The notes under the pieces were generated by a model. It worked only from the letters and a program-made list of their open reading frames with translations, did no database searches and was not told where the DNA came from. Position numbers and translations under genes: made by a program. Source: Sphingomonadales bacterium (lineage in GTDB: Bacteria > Pseudomonadota > Alphaproteobacteria > Sphingomonadales > Sphingomonadaceae). From it: a DNA stretch of 35,623 nucleotides. The stretch covers positions 1-35,623 of the forward strand of contig JAIYAA010000267.1 of assembly GCA_027489295.1 (NCBI GenBank), written 5' to 3'. This document shows, one piece after another, positions 24,013 to 30,412 of the stretch; the stretch's first letter is position 1; each line of letters opens with the position of its first letter.

Positions 24013-24482
24013 GCGATCCTCCGGGCGATTGCCATGGCGACCTTCTCCGGCGCGCTGAGGTGCCCAGCGGATCGGTTGCATTCGCCATGCGCGAGAAACA
24101 GGTTGCTGATGTGGTTCGGGCCGCCGTGAGCAACTGCGACGAGGTGCTCGACGGTGATGTCGTCGCCCAATGCTGAGCCGCAGAAAAAGCAGTTGGCGCC
24201 ATCGCGATCGAGAAGCCGCGCGACGCTATCCTTGCCCTTGCGACGACCGCGCACCTCTACAGGCGCCAGCGATCCCCGCGAGCAATCCAGATGCTCCCTC
24301 GCGTCGATCGCCTCGGCGTTCCAAGTGCGCTGGCCGTTGGCCTTCTCGTACACCACGCCGACGCCGAGCGAGGTCTTGAAGCGCATCACCTCATAGGGGT
24401 TCGTTGGCGCCAGCACCTCGCCGCCCGCTTCCGTGACGCGCGCGAGGAACTTCTTATCGGCTGCGGACAGCTTCTTGCTCAC
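24009..24482 (-). CDS. HNH endonuclease (157 aa, GTG start)
   Basis: The C-terminal half is a compact HNH nuclease: a zinc knuckle NCFFCGSALGDD, then VEHLVAVAHGG with the first His, NHISNLFLAHGECNRSAG with the Asn and final ligand positions. The N-terminal half (about 1-95) lacks a recognised domain but has conserved-looking strands (YEVMRFKTSLGVGVVYEKAN). The frame is open further upstream with an Arg-rich composition, but the GTG at 24482 fits the overlap with the upstream stop (GTGA) and has AGGAAGG nearby. It is a different HNH subtype from the two paralogues at 24847 and 27377. Its role could be DNA processing or a free-standing mobile nuclease. Confidence 0.8.
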   Translation of the reverse strand: MSKKLSAADKKFLARVTEAGGEVLAPTNPYEVMRFKTSLGVGVVYEKANGQRTWNAEAIDAREHLDCSRGSLAPVEVRGRRKGKDSVARLLDRDGANCFFCGSALGDDITVEHLVAVAHGGPNHISNLFLAHGECNRSAGHLSAPEKVAMAIARRIA

Positions 24483-24847
24483 AGCGCACCGCCTTCCTGG
24501 CCGAGGGCCTTGGCGATGGCGGCGCGGGCATCGTAAAGCGCCTCGCCAAGCCACGCCTCGAAGCGACCGCCTTCCGCAAGTTCGAGCCAAGGCGACGGAT
24601 CACCATTCTGGTGCAGGCCGTATACGCCTTCGCTATTGCCGATCAGGTCGTCCACATCATGGACAAGCCGCTGCAGGGCTTCGAGCAGATCCGGCGCGGC
24701 GGCGATCAGGTTCTCGCGATCCGCGAAGCAGTGCGCGACCAAATCGCCGGGGCGTCCGTCCTCGTCGGTTTCGTGGATGCTAGGGTAGCCGAGTGGATCG
24801 ACCACGATCTGCCAGCGATCGCGCTGGTACTCGCCGGTGCCACCCAT
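24479..24847 (-). CDS. Hypothetical phage protein (122 aa)
   Basis: A 122-aa protein of the common type that contains a strand-rich start (WQIVVDPLGYPSIHETDEDG) and the recurring phage helix ENLIAAAPDLLEALQRLV at about residues 46-63. That helix is found at the end or middle of many short phage proteins, but no molecular role is known. The rest (WLELAEGGRFEAWLGEALYD) is helical. The ATG at 24847 overlaps the upstream HNH stop; a GTG at 24850 is possible. Confidence 0.75.
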   Translation of the reverse strand: MGGTGEYQRDRWQIVVDPLGYPSIHETDEDGRPGDLVAHCFADRENLIAAAPDLLEALQRLVHDVDDLIGNSEGVYGLHQNGDPSPWLELAEGGRFEAWLGEALYDARAAIAKALGQEGGAL

Positions 24848-25458
24848 CACAGCCCCCGCACCCGGATATGCGTGGACCCACCGAACGGCCCGCGCGGGTT
24901 CGCGGTCACATAGTCAAGGCACGCGGCCCAGGTCCCCACGAACAGCGCGCGGCAGGTGCCGTCGATGTTCGCGTAGGCGATGTGGTTGAAGGGGGTTTGC
25001 ACCGGGGTTGCGGCGCGCTTGGCCCGCTTCCGCTTCTCACGCTCCCGGCGGCAGACGAAACAGATCTTGGTGCCACGAGAGTGGTGGTGGCGGAAATCGC
25101 CGTCCACATAGGCGTGACCATTCCGGCAATGGGTGTCGCGTCGAGCAACAGAGTCCGCCGCGTAACCGTGTGCGAAACGCCCCTTGCTGATGCAGTCGCG
25201 GATGTTGTCGAGCGCCGTCCCAAGCCAGATGTGCGCAGGGTTCACACACGACGGGTTGTCACAGCTATGGCAGGCCAGCATGCCGACCGGGAACTCGCGC
25301 CCATGCTGAAGCTCCCACGAAATGTGGGTAGCCTTGCGGATGCGGGCGCCGACCTTGAGCTGGCCGTACCCCTTATGATTTCGGCAACCGATCCAAGGCC
25401 AGCACGCATCGGCGTCGCCGCGTTCGACGTGGGACCAAAATCTGCTCTGCAGATCCAT
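24847..25458 (-). CDS. HNH_3-type homing-like endonuclease, first gene of the leftward operon
   Basis: A 203-aa HNH nuclease of the type found free-standing in phages. It has an N-terminal AP2/NUMOD-like piece (FWSHVERGDADACWPWIG, NHKGYGQLKVGARIRKATHI) and the nuclease core LACHSCDNPSCVNPAHIWLG near residue 62. After that comes DNIRDCISKGRFAHGY, a CxxGH-type motif (HCRNGHAYVDG) and a second zinc pair KICFVCRRERE. The C-terminal ~50 residues (YANIDGTCRALFVGTWAACL) are extra. The start is the first ATG after the leftward promoter at 25503-25531. A clear paralogue of the same architecture lies at 27377-27982 on the other side of the immunity region. Confidence 0.87.
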   Translation of the reverse strand: MDLQSRFWSHVERGDADACWPWIGCRNHKGYGQLKVGARIRKATHISWELQHGREFPVGMLACHSCDNPSCVNPAHIWLGTALDNIRDCISKGRFAHGYAADSVARRDTHCRNGHAYVDGDFRHHHSRGTKICFVCRREREKRKRAKRAATPVQTPFNHIAYANIDGTCRALFVGTWAACLDYVTANPRGPFGGSTHIRVRGL

Positions 25459-25502
25459 GACGGGGTTCGCTCCAACAAGCGGCGGGGTGCCGCGTTGGAG
25501 CT

Positions 25503-25531
25503 ACATAACGCTACCTTTTGTAGCGTGTCAA
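25503..25531 (-). promoter_or_regulatory. Leftward early promoter with repressor operator in its spacer
   Basis: On the minus strand TTGACA (25526-25531) is followed by exactly 17 bases and a weak -10 (TTATGT at 25503-25508, or TATGTA one base on). The 17-base spacer (25509-25525) is a perfect-arm palindrome, CGCTAC-5-GTAGCG, also found in the cI-cro gap with one changed base. A bound repressor would block polymerase. It drives the leftward operon starting at 25458. Confidence 0.7.
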
Positions 25532-25539
25532 CATGTTTT

Positions 25540-25556
25540 GTAGCGCTAGGCGCTAT
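25540..25556. promoter_or_regulatory. Second operator-like site near the leftward promoter
   Basis: GTAGCG and CGCTAT half-sites stand five bases apart in outward orientation (25540-25556), beside TTTTGTAGCG, a copy of the half-site context of the main operator. It may be a weaker repressor or Cro site. Function is inferred from the repeated half-site. Confidence 0.45.
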
Positions 25557-25559
25557 GCT

Positions 25560-25979
25560 TCATTCGTCGTACACCGGATCGACTCCGTCCCAGTCGACTG
25601 GCTCCTCGGGAACACGCAGAGGTGGAAGCTGCGGCTGCTCGCCATCGAACGCCAGCCGCACCAAGGCGCCGTAGGGTGTGGGAGCTTGGAAGATCGCGAC
25701 CATCTCGCGGCCGTTGCGGATCATGCCACCAATCCAAGGGGCGCGCTCGGCAGTGAGGTAGCCGATCTGGATGCCGCGCGCGCTATAGACGGCGACGGCC
25801 TGCGGATCGGCTGGGTTGTTAGGCTCCGGGCGCAGCTCTGCCGGCTCGCCAGGCAAGCACATGGCGATCTCGAAGCGGCGAGTGGGGCCGCGCTTGTTCG
25901 GGTGATCGGCGCCGACTACGGCCAGACTTAACGTGCGCGTAAAATCAAAACCTATTCGCCTCTCGGCTCGCGACGCCAT
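25560..25979 (-). CDS. HIRAN-domain protein in the repressor operon
   Basis: A 139-aa protein with an almost complete HIRAN domain: LSLAVVGADHPNK, then GEPAELRPEPNNPADPQAVA and ARGIQIGYLTAERAPWIGGM. HIRAN domains in eukaryotic Rad5/HLTF bind DNA 3' ends at stalled forks, and stand-alone bacterial and phage versions are thought to recognise damaged or stalled DNA. It is on the same strand as the repressor and the secreted protein, overlapping the latter by 35 bases, so it is probably expressed from the repressor promoter in lysogens. The ATG at 25979 lacks a strong ribosome site. The last 35 residues (PPLRVPEEPVDWDGVDPVYD) are acidic and unstructured. It could be a lysogen-expressed DNA maintenance or exclusion gene; that is speculation. 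Confidence 0.85.
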   Translation of the reverse strand: MASRAERRIGFDFTRTLSLAVVGADHPNKRGPTRRFEIAMCLPGEPAELRPEPNNPADPQAVAVYSARGIQIGYLTAERAPWIGGMIRNGREMVAIFQAPTPYGALVRLAFDGEQPQLPPLRVPEEPVDWDGVDPVYDE

Positions 25980-26400
25980 CGAGGTCGCAAGTCATCGTCC
26001 ACAAATTATAGACCCTAGTACGGCTATCACCGACGGAAAAAATGTTCGTTGCCGCCCCAGTCCTTCGATCCACGTAAAATGCTATCTCACCACCATCATC
26101 CGCCACTTGTCGGACTGAATATGTGTGTTCGTCAAAAACAACAGAGCAGGCAACAGGTTGGTAGCAAATGTCATCTGCTTGGCCGTTCGCCAGCAGGCGG
26201 GCAATTCGCTTCCGATCAAGGTCTATGAGAAACCGCTGAGGCGGCAATGTTGCGATCGAGGAAGCTCCTGTTCCAAGCCGATTTATGGAAGTTCCGACGC
26301 CGCGGCATACCAATTTTACAGAGCGAGAAAGATCGGATCCAAACAATGGAGAATATGCCGTCATGGCGGCGACGGCTACTAAAGACCACGAGCGAACCAA
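25945..26400 (-). CDS. Low-GC putative secreted protein downstream of the repressor (TTG start)
   Basis: A 151-aa protein with a Sec-like signal (MVRSWSLVAVAAMTAYSPLF) and a mature region with FLIDLDRKRIARLLANGQAD, GGEIAFYVDRRTGAATNIFS and NLWTMTCDLDGVASRE. The pattern IDLDR ... VDRRTG ... C near the end is what I recall from small secreted alphaproteobacterial proteins of unknown function. It starts at TTG 26400, supported by GGGGAGGG six bases upstream and by the signal peptide it produces. It overlaps the repressor end by 22 bases and the HIRAN gene start by 35. GC is about 51% over 25981-26400 by hand count, well below its neighbours, which suggests recent acquisition (a moron). A role in lysogen envelope change or exclusion is possible but not shown. 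Confidence 0.72.
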   Translation of the reverse strand: MVRSWSLVAVAAMTAYSPLFGSDLSRSVKLVCRGVGTSINRLGTGASSIATLPPQRFLIDLDRKRIARLLANGQADDICYQPVACSVVFDEHTYSVRQVADDGGEIAFYVDRRTGAATNIFSVGDSRTRVYNLWTMTCDLDGVASREANRF

Positions 26401-27071
26401 ACAGCCCTCCCCTCAATACGTAGGTCCTCCGCGTCGACCTCTTGGTCAGGCACCGAAGGGTTATCCGACACTACCAGCACCCTGCCTTTCCCGATCGCGC
26501 GAAGCCGCTTGAGCCCCGAAGCCCCATAAACCGAGATCCAGTAGATCGCGTCCTGCTTGGCGAGCGCACGATCGGTGGTGTCGATCATGATCGTGTCGCC
26601 CCAGTTCAGGGTCGGGTACATGCTGTCGCCGATCCCAGTCACCAGCTTAAGGCGGTGGTAGGGCGCGCGCGTGATCAGCCGCACGAACGACGGATCGAAG
26701 CGCACCGGCTCCGCCTCGACATAGTCGTCGATCAGAGTGCCCGGGCCCATGGACAGGGAAAGATCGAGACGTTGCAGCTCAACGGTGCCGTCGTCCTCGG
26801 TCGCTTGGCGAGCTGGCGGAACGTCAGGCTCGCGGTTTGGTGCAGGCCCTTCAGGCAAAGGTCCACCCTCCAACAACCACTCCGCGGAGACGCCCAGCTT
26901 CTTAGCGAACTTGCCGGCAAGTCTCGAAAAGCCATTTTGGCCGCTCTCATATGCCCGATACGTGGTCGTGTTCACGCCCAAGCTGCGCGCGAATTCGGCC
27001 TTATCGGTGAACCCGGCGCGTTCGCGGGCCCAGGCCAGCCGCTCAAACGGAGAATCAAGGCGATAAGACAT
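26379..27071 (-). CDS. cI: CI/LexA-like phage repressor (XRE HTH plus S24 peptidase)
   Basis: A 230-aa repressor. Residues 8-65 form an XRE helix-turn-helix (FERLAWARERAGFTDKAEFA, then NTTTYRAYESGQNGFSRLAG). The C-terminal half is an S24/LexA-like peptidase: Ser in VTGIGDSMYPTLNWGD (about 152) and Lys in GLKRLRAIGKG (about 192), so it can probably be inactivated in an SOS-like, RecA-dependent manner. The linker holds LSLSMGPGTLIDDYV instead of an obvious Ala-Gly cleavage site. The ATG at 27071 is preceded by GAAGG four bases away; a longer frame to 27155 would run across the operator region and is rejected. It probably binds the 17-base palindromes at 25509-25525 and 27120-27136. Confidence 0.93.
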   Translation of the reverse strand: MSYRLDSPFERLAWARERAGFTDKAEFARSLGVNTTTYRAYESGQNGFSRLAGKFAKKLGVSAEWLLEGGPLPEGPAPNREPDVPPARQATEDDGTVELQRLDLSLSMGPGTLIDDYVEAEPVRFDPSFVRLITRAPYHRLKLVTGIGDSMYPTLNWGDTIMIDTTDRALAKQDAIYWISVYGASGLKRLRAIGKGRVLVVSDNPSVPDQEVDAEDLRIEGRAVWFARGL

Positions 27072-27148
27072 AGCGCCTTCGTCGCACGGCGCAGCGCTAC
27101 AAATCATGTTGCTATGTTGCGCTACGTTTGATAGCGTTAGCGCGCTAT
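27070..27148. promoter_or_regulatory. Immunity operator region between cI and cro
   Basis: The 75-base gap holds a 17-base palindrome CGCTACgtttgATAGCG (27120-27136), nearly identical to the site in the leftward promoter. Extra half-sites are at 27070-27075 (overlapping the cI start), 27095-27100 and 27143-27148 (overlapping the cro start). Divergent promoters for cI and cro must lie here, but no hexamer pair is convincing enough to name. Confidence 0.7.
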
Positions 27149-27380
27149 GGATCATATCGCGACAATCAAGGCGCTCGGTGGGGCGAAAGCCGTTGCTGAC
27201 GCGCTCCGAGCCCGCGGCGTTGCCGTCGCGGACGTGACCGTCCGGTCTTGGACCTTATCGGGCCGCACTATTCCCGGCAAATACTGGGCGCACATCGCCG
27301 CCGTAGCTGCGGAGAAGGGGCAGCACGTTTCGTTTGAGGCTCTCGCTGCTGCGGCCGCCGTCCGACCCGAGGCCGCATGA
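27147..27380 (+). CDS. Cro-like / YdaS-type helix-turn-helix regulator (77 aa)
   Basis: A 77-aa protein, MDHIATIKALGGAKAVADAL, then GVAVADVTVRSWTLSGRTIP and a helical end. The size, the HTH-like segment at residues 8-45, and the divergent position next to the CI-like repressor identify it as the Cro-type (YdaS/Cro superfamily) regulator that opens the rightward early operon. No ribosome site is visible upstream of the ATG. An operator half-site overlaps the start codon, so it may be translated from a leaderless or very short-leader transcript. The stop overlaps the HNH start (ATGA). Confidence 0.8.
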   Translation: MDHIATIKALGGAKAVADALRARGVAVADVTVRSWTLSGRTIPGKYWAHIAAVAAEKGQHVSFEALAAAAAVRPEAA

Positions 27381-27982
27381 ACCGCCGCCACATCCTGGCA
27401 GCGTGCCGCCCCGACCGCACGATCATCTCCCAACCGGCGGCCCGATCCCCCGCCGCCGGTAACCTGGCGCCCGGTTGCGTAGCGGCGCCCTTTGACCCCA
27501 GCAAGTCGTTCCACAGCAAGAGTATCGTACTTACCGAAGATCACATTGCTAGATTTTGGGCGAAGGTGGACCGCCGTAGTGATGATGAATGCTGGGAATG
27601 GACCGCTCACATAGATAACCATGGCTACGGTACTTTTGCCGCTGCCAACAAAATGGCCCTTTCGCACCGTGTCGCGTTCCTGATTGGGCACGGAGTAGAC
27701 CCAAAGGGCTTCTGCGTTTGCCACAAGTGCGACAACAGGCGTTGCTGTAATCCCGCGCATCTCTGGCTCGGCACCCAGCGCGACAACGTGATCGATGGCA
27801 TCCAGAAGGGGCGCATCACACAGATTAAATTCGGACACGACGCCTGCGCGGCTGGGCACGAGCGCTCCGAAGAGAACACCCGAATAACGCCTCGCGGAAC
27901 GAAGGCCTGCCGAGTCTGCGAGCGCATTTGGAAAACACGCGGCGCTGAGCGTCGCGCCCAAGCAACCCGAGAGGAAATCTGA
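27377..27982 (+). CDS. HNH_3-type endonuclease, second gene of the rightward operon
   Basis: A 201-aa HNH nuclease, related over its core to the one at 24847-25458. Shared landmarks are FWAKVDRRSDDECWEWTAHI, NHGYGTFAAANKMALSHRVA, VCHKCDNRRCCNPAHLWLGT (about 117), RDNVIDGIQKGRI, ACAAGHERSEENTRI and RGTKACRVCERIWKTRG. The first 45 residues (MNRRHILAACRPDRTIISQP onward) are proline/alanine-rich, high in GC and unlike the nuclease. The rest has visibly lower GC. This suggests an HNH gene inserted into, or fused to, an older small gene after cro. The true nuclease start may be internal (near LTEDHIARFWAK), but no in-frame ATG lies there. The start overlaps the cro stop. Confidence 0.85.
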   Translation: MNRRHILAACRPDRTIISQPAARSPAAGNLAPGCVAAPFDPSKSFHSKSIVLTEDHIARFWAKVDRRSDDECWEWTAHIDNHGYGTFAAANKMALSHRVAFLIGHGVDPKGFCVCHKCDNRRCCNPAHLWLGTQRDNVIDGIQKGRITQIKFGHDACAAGHERSEENTRITPRGTKACRVCERIWKTRGAERRAQATREEI

Positions 27983-28147
27983 ATGGACCTGCTCCGCACC
28001 ATCGCGGCGTGGCTGATCGCCTGCGTCGGCTTTCACCTGTTCGTCACCGGCACCCTCATGCTCACCCGCGCGGTCGTCCTGCGCTGGGCGGCTACGCTGC
28101 TCGGGCAGCATCAGGGTGGTGGACTTCCTCATGGGGAGGGTTTCTAA
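27983..28147 (+). CDS. Small membrane protein (54 aa)
   Basis: A 54-aa gene directly abutting the HNH stop (TGA then ATG). It encodes MDLLRTIAAWLIACVGFHLF followed by VTGTLMLTRAVVLRWAATLL and a short glycine-rich hydrophilic tail. The first 30 residues form one probable membrane helix, the next 15 may form a second. The function is unknown. Small membrane proteins near phage early genes can be holins, superinfection-exclusion or toxin-type proteins, and none of these is supported in particular. Confidence 0.55.
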   Translation: MDLLRTIAAWLIACVGFHLFVTGTLMLTRAVVLRWAATLLGQHQGGGLPHGEGF

Positions 28148-28150
28148 GCC

Positions 28151-28606
28151 ATGATGCAGCGCAACATCTCCCGCCGCGAATGCGAGATTTCGCAGGCGGT
28201 CGACATGGCCCAGATGCACATGCTCGACCTAGCCTACCGGAAGCATGGTTTCACCCGGAAGATCTTGGCCAGCCACATGGAGGTTTCGCCCTCCACCGTT
28301 CGCAGCTGGGAAGAGGGCACGTCGATGCCGGTTCATGCCTTCGTCAAGCTGGCCCGCGTCCCGAAGTTTCCGAATGAACTGCTTTCGCTGATGGTCGAGC
28401 CCGCCGATCGCGTGATCGCAGACGCGGAAGAGGACGAGGCCGACATCGACGACATGGTGCTCGCCGCCGCGAAGGTGATCGAGCTCTATGTGAAGGGCCG
28501 ACACCCGGACAGCGACGGTGGCATCCGGCTCGTTCACACGGAAAAGGGCGAGATCAAGGACGCGGCGAAGGGGCTCAAGGCTCGCGCTGCGAAGGTGGCA
28601 GCATGA
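28151..28606 (+). CDS. Helix-turn-helix regulatory protein (151 aa), CII-position
   Basis: A 151-aa protein with a helix-turn-helix at about residues 34-70 (FTRKILASHMEVSPSTVRSW, then EEGTSMPVHAFVKLARV) of the XRE type, an acidic linker (ADAEEDEADIDDMV) and a helical C-terminus (KGEIKDAAKGLKARAAKVAA). Two adjacent ATGs (28151, 28154) follow GGGAGGG by about ten bases. Its place after cro on the rightward transcript is where lambda-like phages carry CII, so it may be a delayed regulator. That is inference from position. Confidence 0.75.
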   Translation: MMQRNISRRECEISQAVDMAQMHMLDLAYRKHGFTRKILASHMEVSPSTVRSWEEGTSMPVHAFVKLARVPKFPNELLSLMVEPADRVIADAEEDEADIDDMVLAAAKVIELYVKGRHPDSDGGIRLVHTEKGEIKDAAKGLKARAAKVAA

Positions 28607-29025
28607 CCGGCCGACCCACCGCCGCCAGCGGGTTTCCTTGGACGACGCACCGCACGGTCGCCGAGAAGACCTGCACTACCTGCGATAAGCTTCTCGGGCG
28701 CAAGAACAAGAGCGGTCTCTGCCTGAAGCATCGCTATAACAGTAAGGTCGTCATGCCGACGAACTTCGCGGTTATAGCCGAGGGCAAATATGCCGCGCAG
28801 TTGGCTGCCGAGCTTGGCGTCCACGTCGATACTATCCGCAATTGGGCTTATCATATCGATCTGCAGCTCGCCCCAGCGCCGCGGACGAGAGCACGGCCGA
28901 CGATTGTTGCCTCCCAGTCTGCAGCACCCTCGAAATCGTGGTGCTCCCAATGCGAGCGCCGCGTCTCCTTTGCCGAGGCATCCAACTGCCGGTCGCAATG
29001 GTGCAAGGTGGGGTTCGCCGCATGA
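28603..29025 (+). CDS. Zinc-binding / HTH hypothetical protein (140 aa)
   Basis: A 140-aa protein with three recognisable parts: a zinc-finger-like motif KTCTTCDKLLGRKNK, SGLCLKHRY (about 22-45), a helix-turn-helix-like section YAAQLAAELGVHVDTIRNWA (about 63-82), and a second cysteine motif WCSQCERRVSFAEAS, NCRSQWCKV near the C-terminus. It is probably a DNA-binding protein. No named family is recognised. It overlaps the upstream gene by ATGA and the downstream gene by ATGA. Confidence 0.7.
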   Translation: MTGRPTAASGFPWTTHRTVAEKTCTTCDKLLGRKNKSGLCLKHRYNSKVVMPTNFAVIAEGKYAAQLAAELGVHVDTIRNWAYHIDLQLAPAPRTRARPTIVASQSAAPSKSWCSQCERRVSFAEASNCRSQWCKVGFAA

Positions 29026-29270
29026 TAACCTGCGGAAACTGCCGCGTCCTGTCGCAGCGCACCCGCGACGCCATCGTCGGCAAGGTCGCTGACCGCACCG
29101 GCACCCCTGCCCGTGCCATCCTTAGCCGGTCGCGTACCGCTGACGTGTTCGCTGCACGCGCTCGAGCCATGCGAGCGCTCAGGGCCATGGGGTATTCCTT
29201 CCCGGAGATCGGGCGGGCGTTTGGGCGCGATCACTCCACGGTGATCCATGCTGTGCGGGTGGTGGGATGA
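29022..29270 (+). CDS. Stand-alone DnaA domain IV-like DNA-binding protein
   Basis: An 82-aa protein, MITCGNCRVLSQRTRDAIVG onward, whose C-terminal half matches the DNA-binding domain IV of the bacterial initiator DnaA: MRALRAMGYSFPEIGRAFGR followed by DHSTVIHAVRVVG. The GRDHSTVIHA motif is the DnaA signature that contacts DnaA boxes. No ATPase domain is present. A conserved CxxC sits at the N-terminus. It may direct host DnaA-box sequences or compete with DnaA, either helping phage replication or limiting host initiation. The ATG at 29022 overlaps the upstream stop; an in-frame upstream extension lies within that gene and is rejected. Confidence 0.85.
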   Translation: MITCGNCRVLSQRTRDAIVGKVADRTGTPARAILSRSRTADVFAARARAMRALRAMGYSFPEIGRAFGRDHSTVIHAVRVVG

Positions 29271-29536
29271 CCGATCTTTTCCACGCCGCCGTCTGGCTCT
29301 TCGCTGCCGGATATTGGGGCTTCGTCCTCGGAAAGCACCGCAACGAGCGCAGCCATCGCAATGACCTTCCCCAGTGGAAGGCGGCGCTTGGCGACGCGCT
29401 AGTTGCGCAGATGAAGAGCGTTGCGGACGGGCATAGGTTCGCCGGCGACGACATGCAGGTGCAGCACCGCGGGTTCTACACCGGGCGGTACGGCCGAATG
29501 GTCGTGACCGTTGAGCGGGCGGAGGTTGACGCATGA
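29267..29536 (+). CDS. Small membrane-anchored hypothetical protein (89 aa)
   Basis: An 89-aa protein with an N-terminal hydrophobic helix (MTDLFHAAVWLFAAGYWGFV) and a soluble C-terminal part (NERSHRNDLPQWKAALGDAL, HRGFYTGRYGRMVVTVER). A single membrane anchor with the body in the cytoplasm is likely. No known family. The start and stop overlap neighbours by ATGA. Confidence 0.65.
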   Translation: MTDLFHAAVWLFAAGYWGFVLGKHRNERSHRNDLPQWKAALGDALVAQMKSVADGHRFAGDDMQVQHRGFYTGRYGRMVVTVERAEVDA

Positions 29537-29757
29537 GCGGCTACCGTCCGCGCGGGAACGCCCGCAAGCAACCCGACAAGCAGATCACGCAGGTTCAGGC
29601 GAAGGCCCAGCTGCAAAGCTTGCTGTGGGGCTGCACAGAGGAATGCTTGGCGCAGTTCACCGTCGACGGCTTGGCACCGATGTACCGAGTGCCGCGCAAG
29701 GAAATCGAATACGAGCTGACGGTCATTCGCCAAAAGCGGGCGGAGGCGCGGCTATGA
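29533..29757 (+). CDS. Small basic hypothetical phage protein (74 aa)
   Basis: A 74-aa protein, MSGYRPRGNARKQPDKQITQ then QLQSLLWGCTEECLAQFTVD and YRVPRKEIEYELTVIRQKRA. The basic N-terminus and the PRKEIEYELTV helix look like a DNA-binding or HTH-type fold, but no family is recognised. Overlaps with its neighbours (ATGA at each end) support it. Confidence 0.65.
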   Translation: MSGYRPRGNARKQPDKQITQVQAKAQLQSLLWGCTEECLAQFTVDGLAPMYRVPRKEIEYELTVIRQKRAEARL

Positions 29758-29939
29758 ACGACCCCGAACGCCTCGCCACCATCGTCCTGCACGCCGAGAA
29801 GCGCGTGATGCGTGCCGCGGTGAAGCAGCGCGCCGCCGATCGGGAAATGTCCGACGCGCTGGATGCGCTCGAGCGGGCGAATGAAGCCCTGCATGCGTGC
29901 CCGGATGCGCAGTTGAGCCTGCTGGCGGTGATCGCATGA
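29754..29939 (+). CDS. Small helical hypothetical phage protein (61 aa)
   Basis: A 61-aa protein, MNDPERLATIVLHAEKRVMR then AAVKQRAADREMSDALDALE, almost entirely helical and probably a coiled coil. The ATG at 29754 overlaps the upstream stop, and the stop overlaps the next ATG. The same frame is open further upstream but inside other genes. Function is unknown. Confidence 0.6.
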   Translation: MNDPERLATIVLHAEKRVMRAAVKQRAADREMSDALDALERANEALHACPDAQLSLLAVIA

Positions 29940-30412
29940 AGCGGTCGCGTTTTGTCCCGCTGACGCTTCGCGCGGCAAACGACTTCGTGGAGCAGCACCA
30001 CCGCCACAGCGCGCGGACCGCCAACGATGGCGGTAAGTTCGCGATCGGGCTCGAGCATGCCGGCGCGCTGGTGGGGGTCGCGATCGTCGGCCGCCCCGTC
30101 GCTCGTTTGCTGCAGAAGCCGGGCACCGCCGAGATCCTGCGTCTGTGCGTCTCGCCGGAAGCGCCGAAGGGTGCGTGCGGCCGGCTTTATGGCCGGTGCA
30201 AGCGCGTCTGGCAGCTGATGGGCGGTGACCGCGTTGTGACCTATACCCTCGCTGCTGAGCCGGGCGCCAGCCTGCGCGGCGCGGGGTTTGTTCAAGAGGC
30301 GGAAGTTGCCGCGCGTGCGTGGGATACGCCGTCACGTCGCCGACCCAGTCGCGCAATCGAACAGGCAGACAAGATTCGGTGGGGCTGCCAGCTTAGCGAG
30401 GTTCCCGCATGA
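29936..30412 (+). CDS. XF1762-like protein (GNAT-like fold)
   Basis: A 158-aa protein of the XF1762 type, common in phages of Proteobacteria and with a GNAT-like acetyltransferase fold. Diagnostic stretches are LTLRAANDFVEQHHRHSART, VAIVGRPVARLLQKPGTAEI, LRLCVSPEAPKGACGRLYGR and GDRVVTYTLAAEPGASLRGA. The cofactor use and the substrate are not known in the family. It lies among DNA-processing genes (DnaA-like, VRR-NUC, helicase), and modification of a host or phage protein is a guess. The ATG at 29936 overlaps the previous stop. Confidence 0.85.
   Translation: MKRSRFVPLTLRAANDFVEQHHRHSARTANDGGKFAIGLEHAGALVGVAIVGRPVARLLQKPGTAEILRLCVSPEAPKGACGRLYGRCKRVWQLMGGDRVVTYTLAAEPGASLRGAGFVQEAEVAARAWDTPSRRRPSRAIEQADKIRWGCQLSEVPA

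Noticed and set aside
26125..26382. Plus-strand frames in the low-GC interval opposite the secreted protein
   Set aside because: They have no ribosome site or known motif, while the minus-strand frame has a signal peptide, a near-ideal ribosome site and overlaps with both neighbours.
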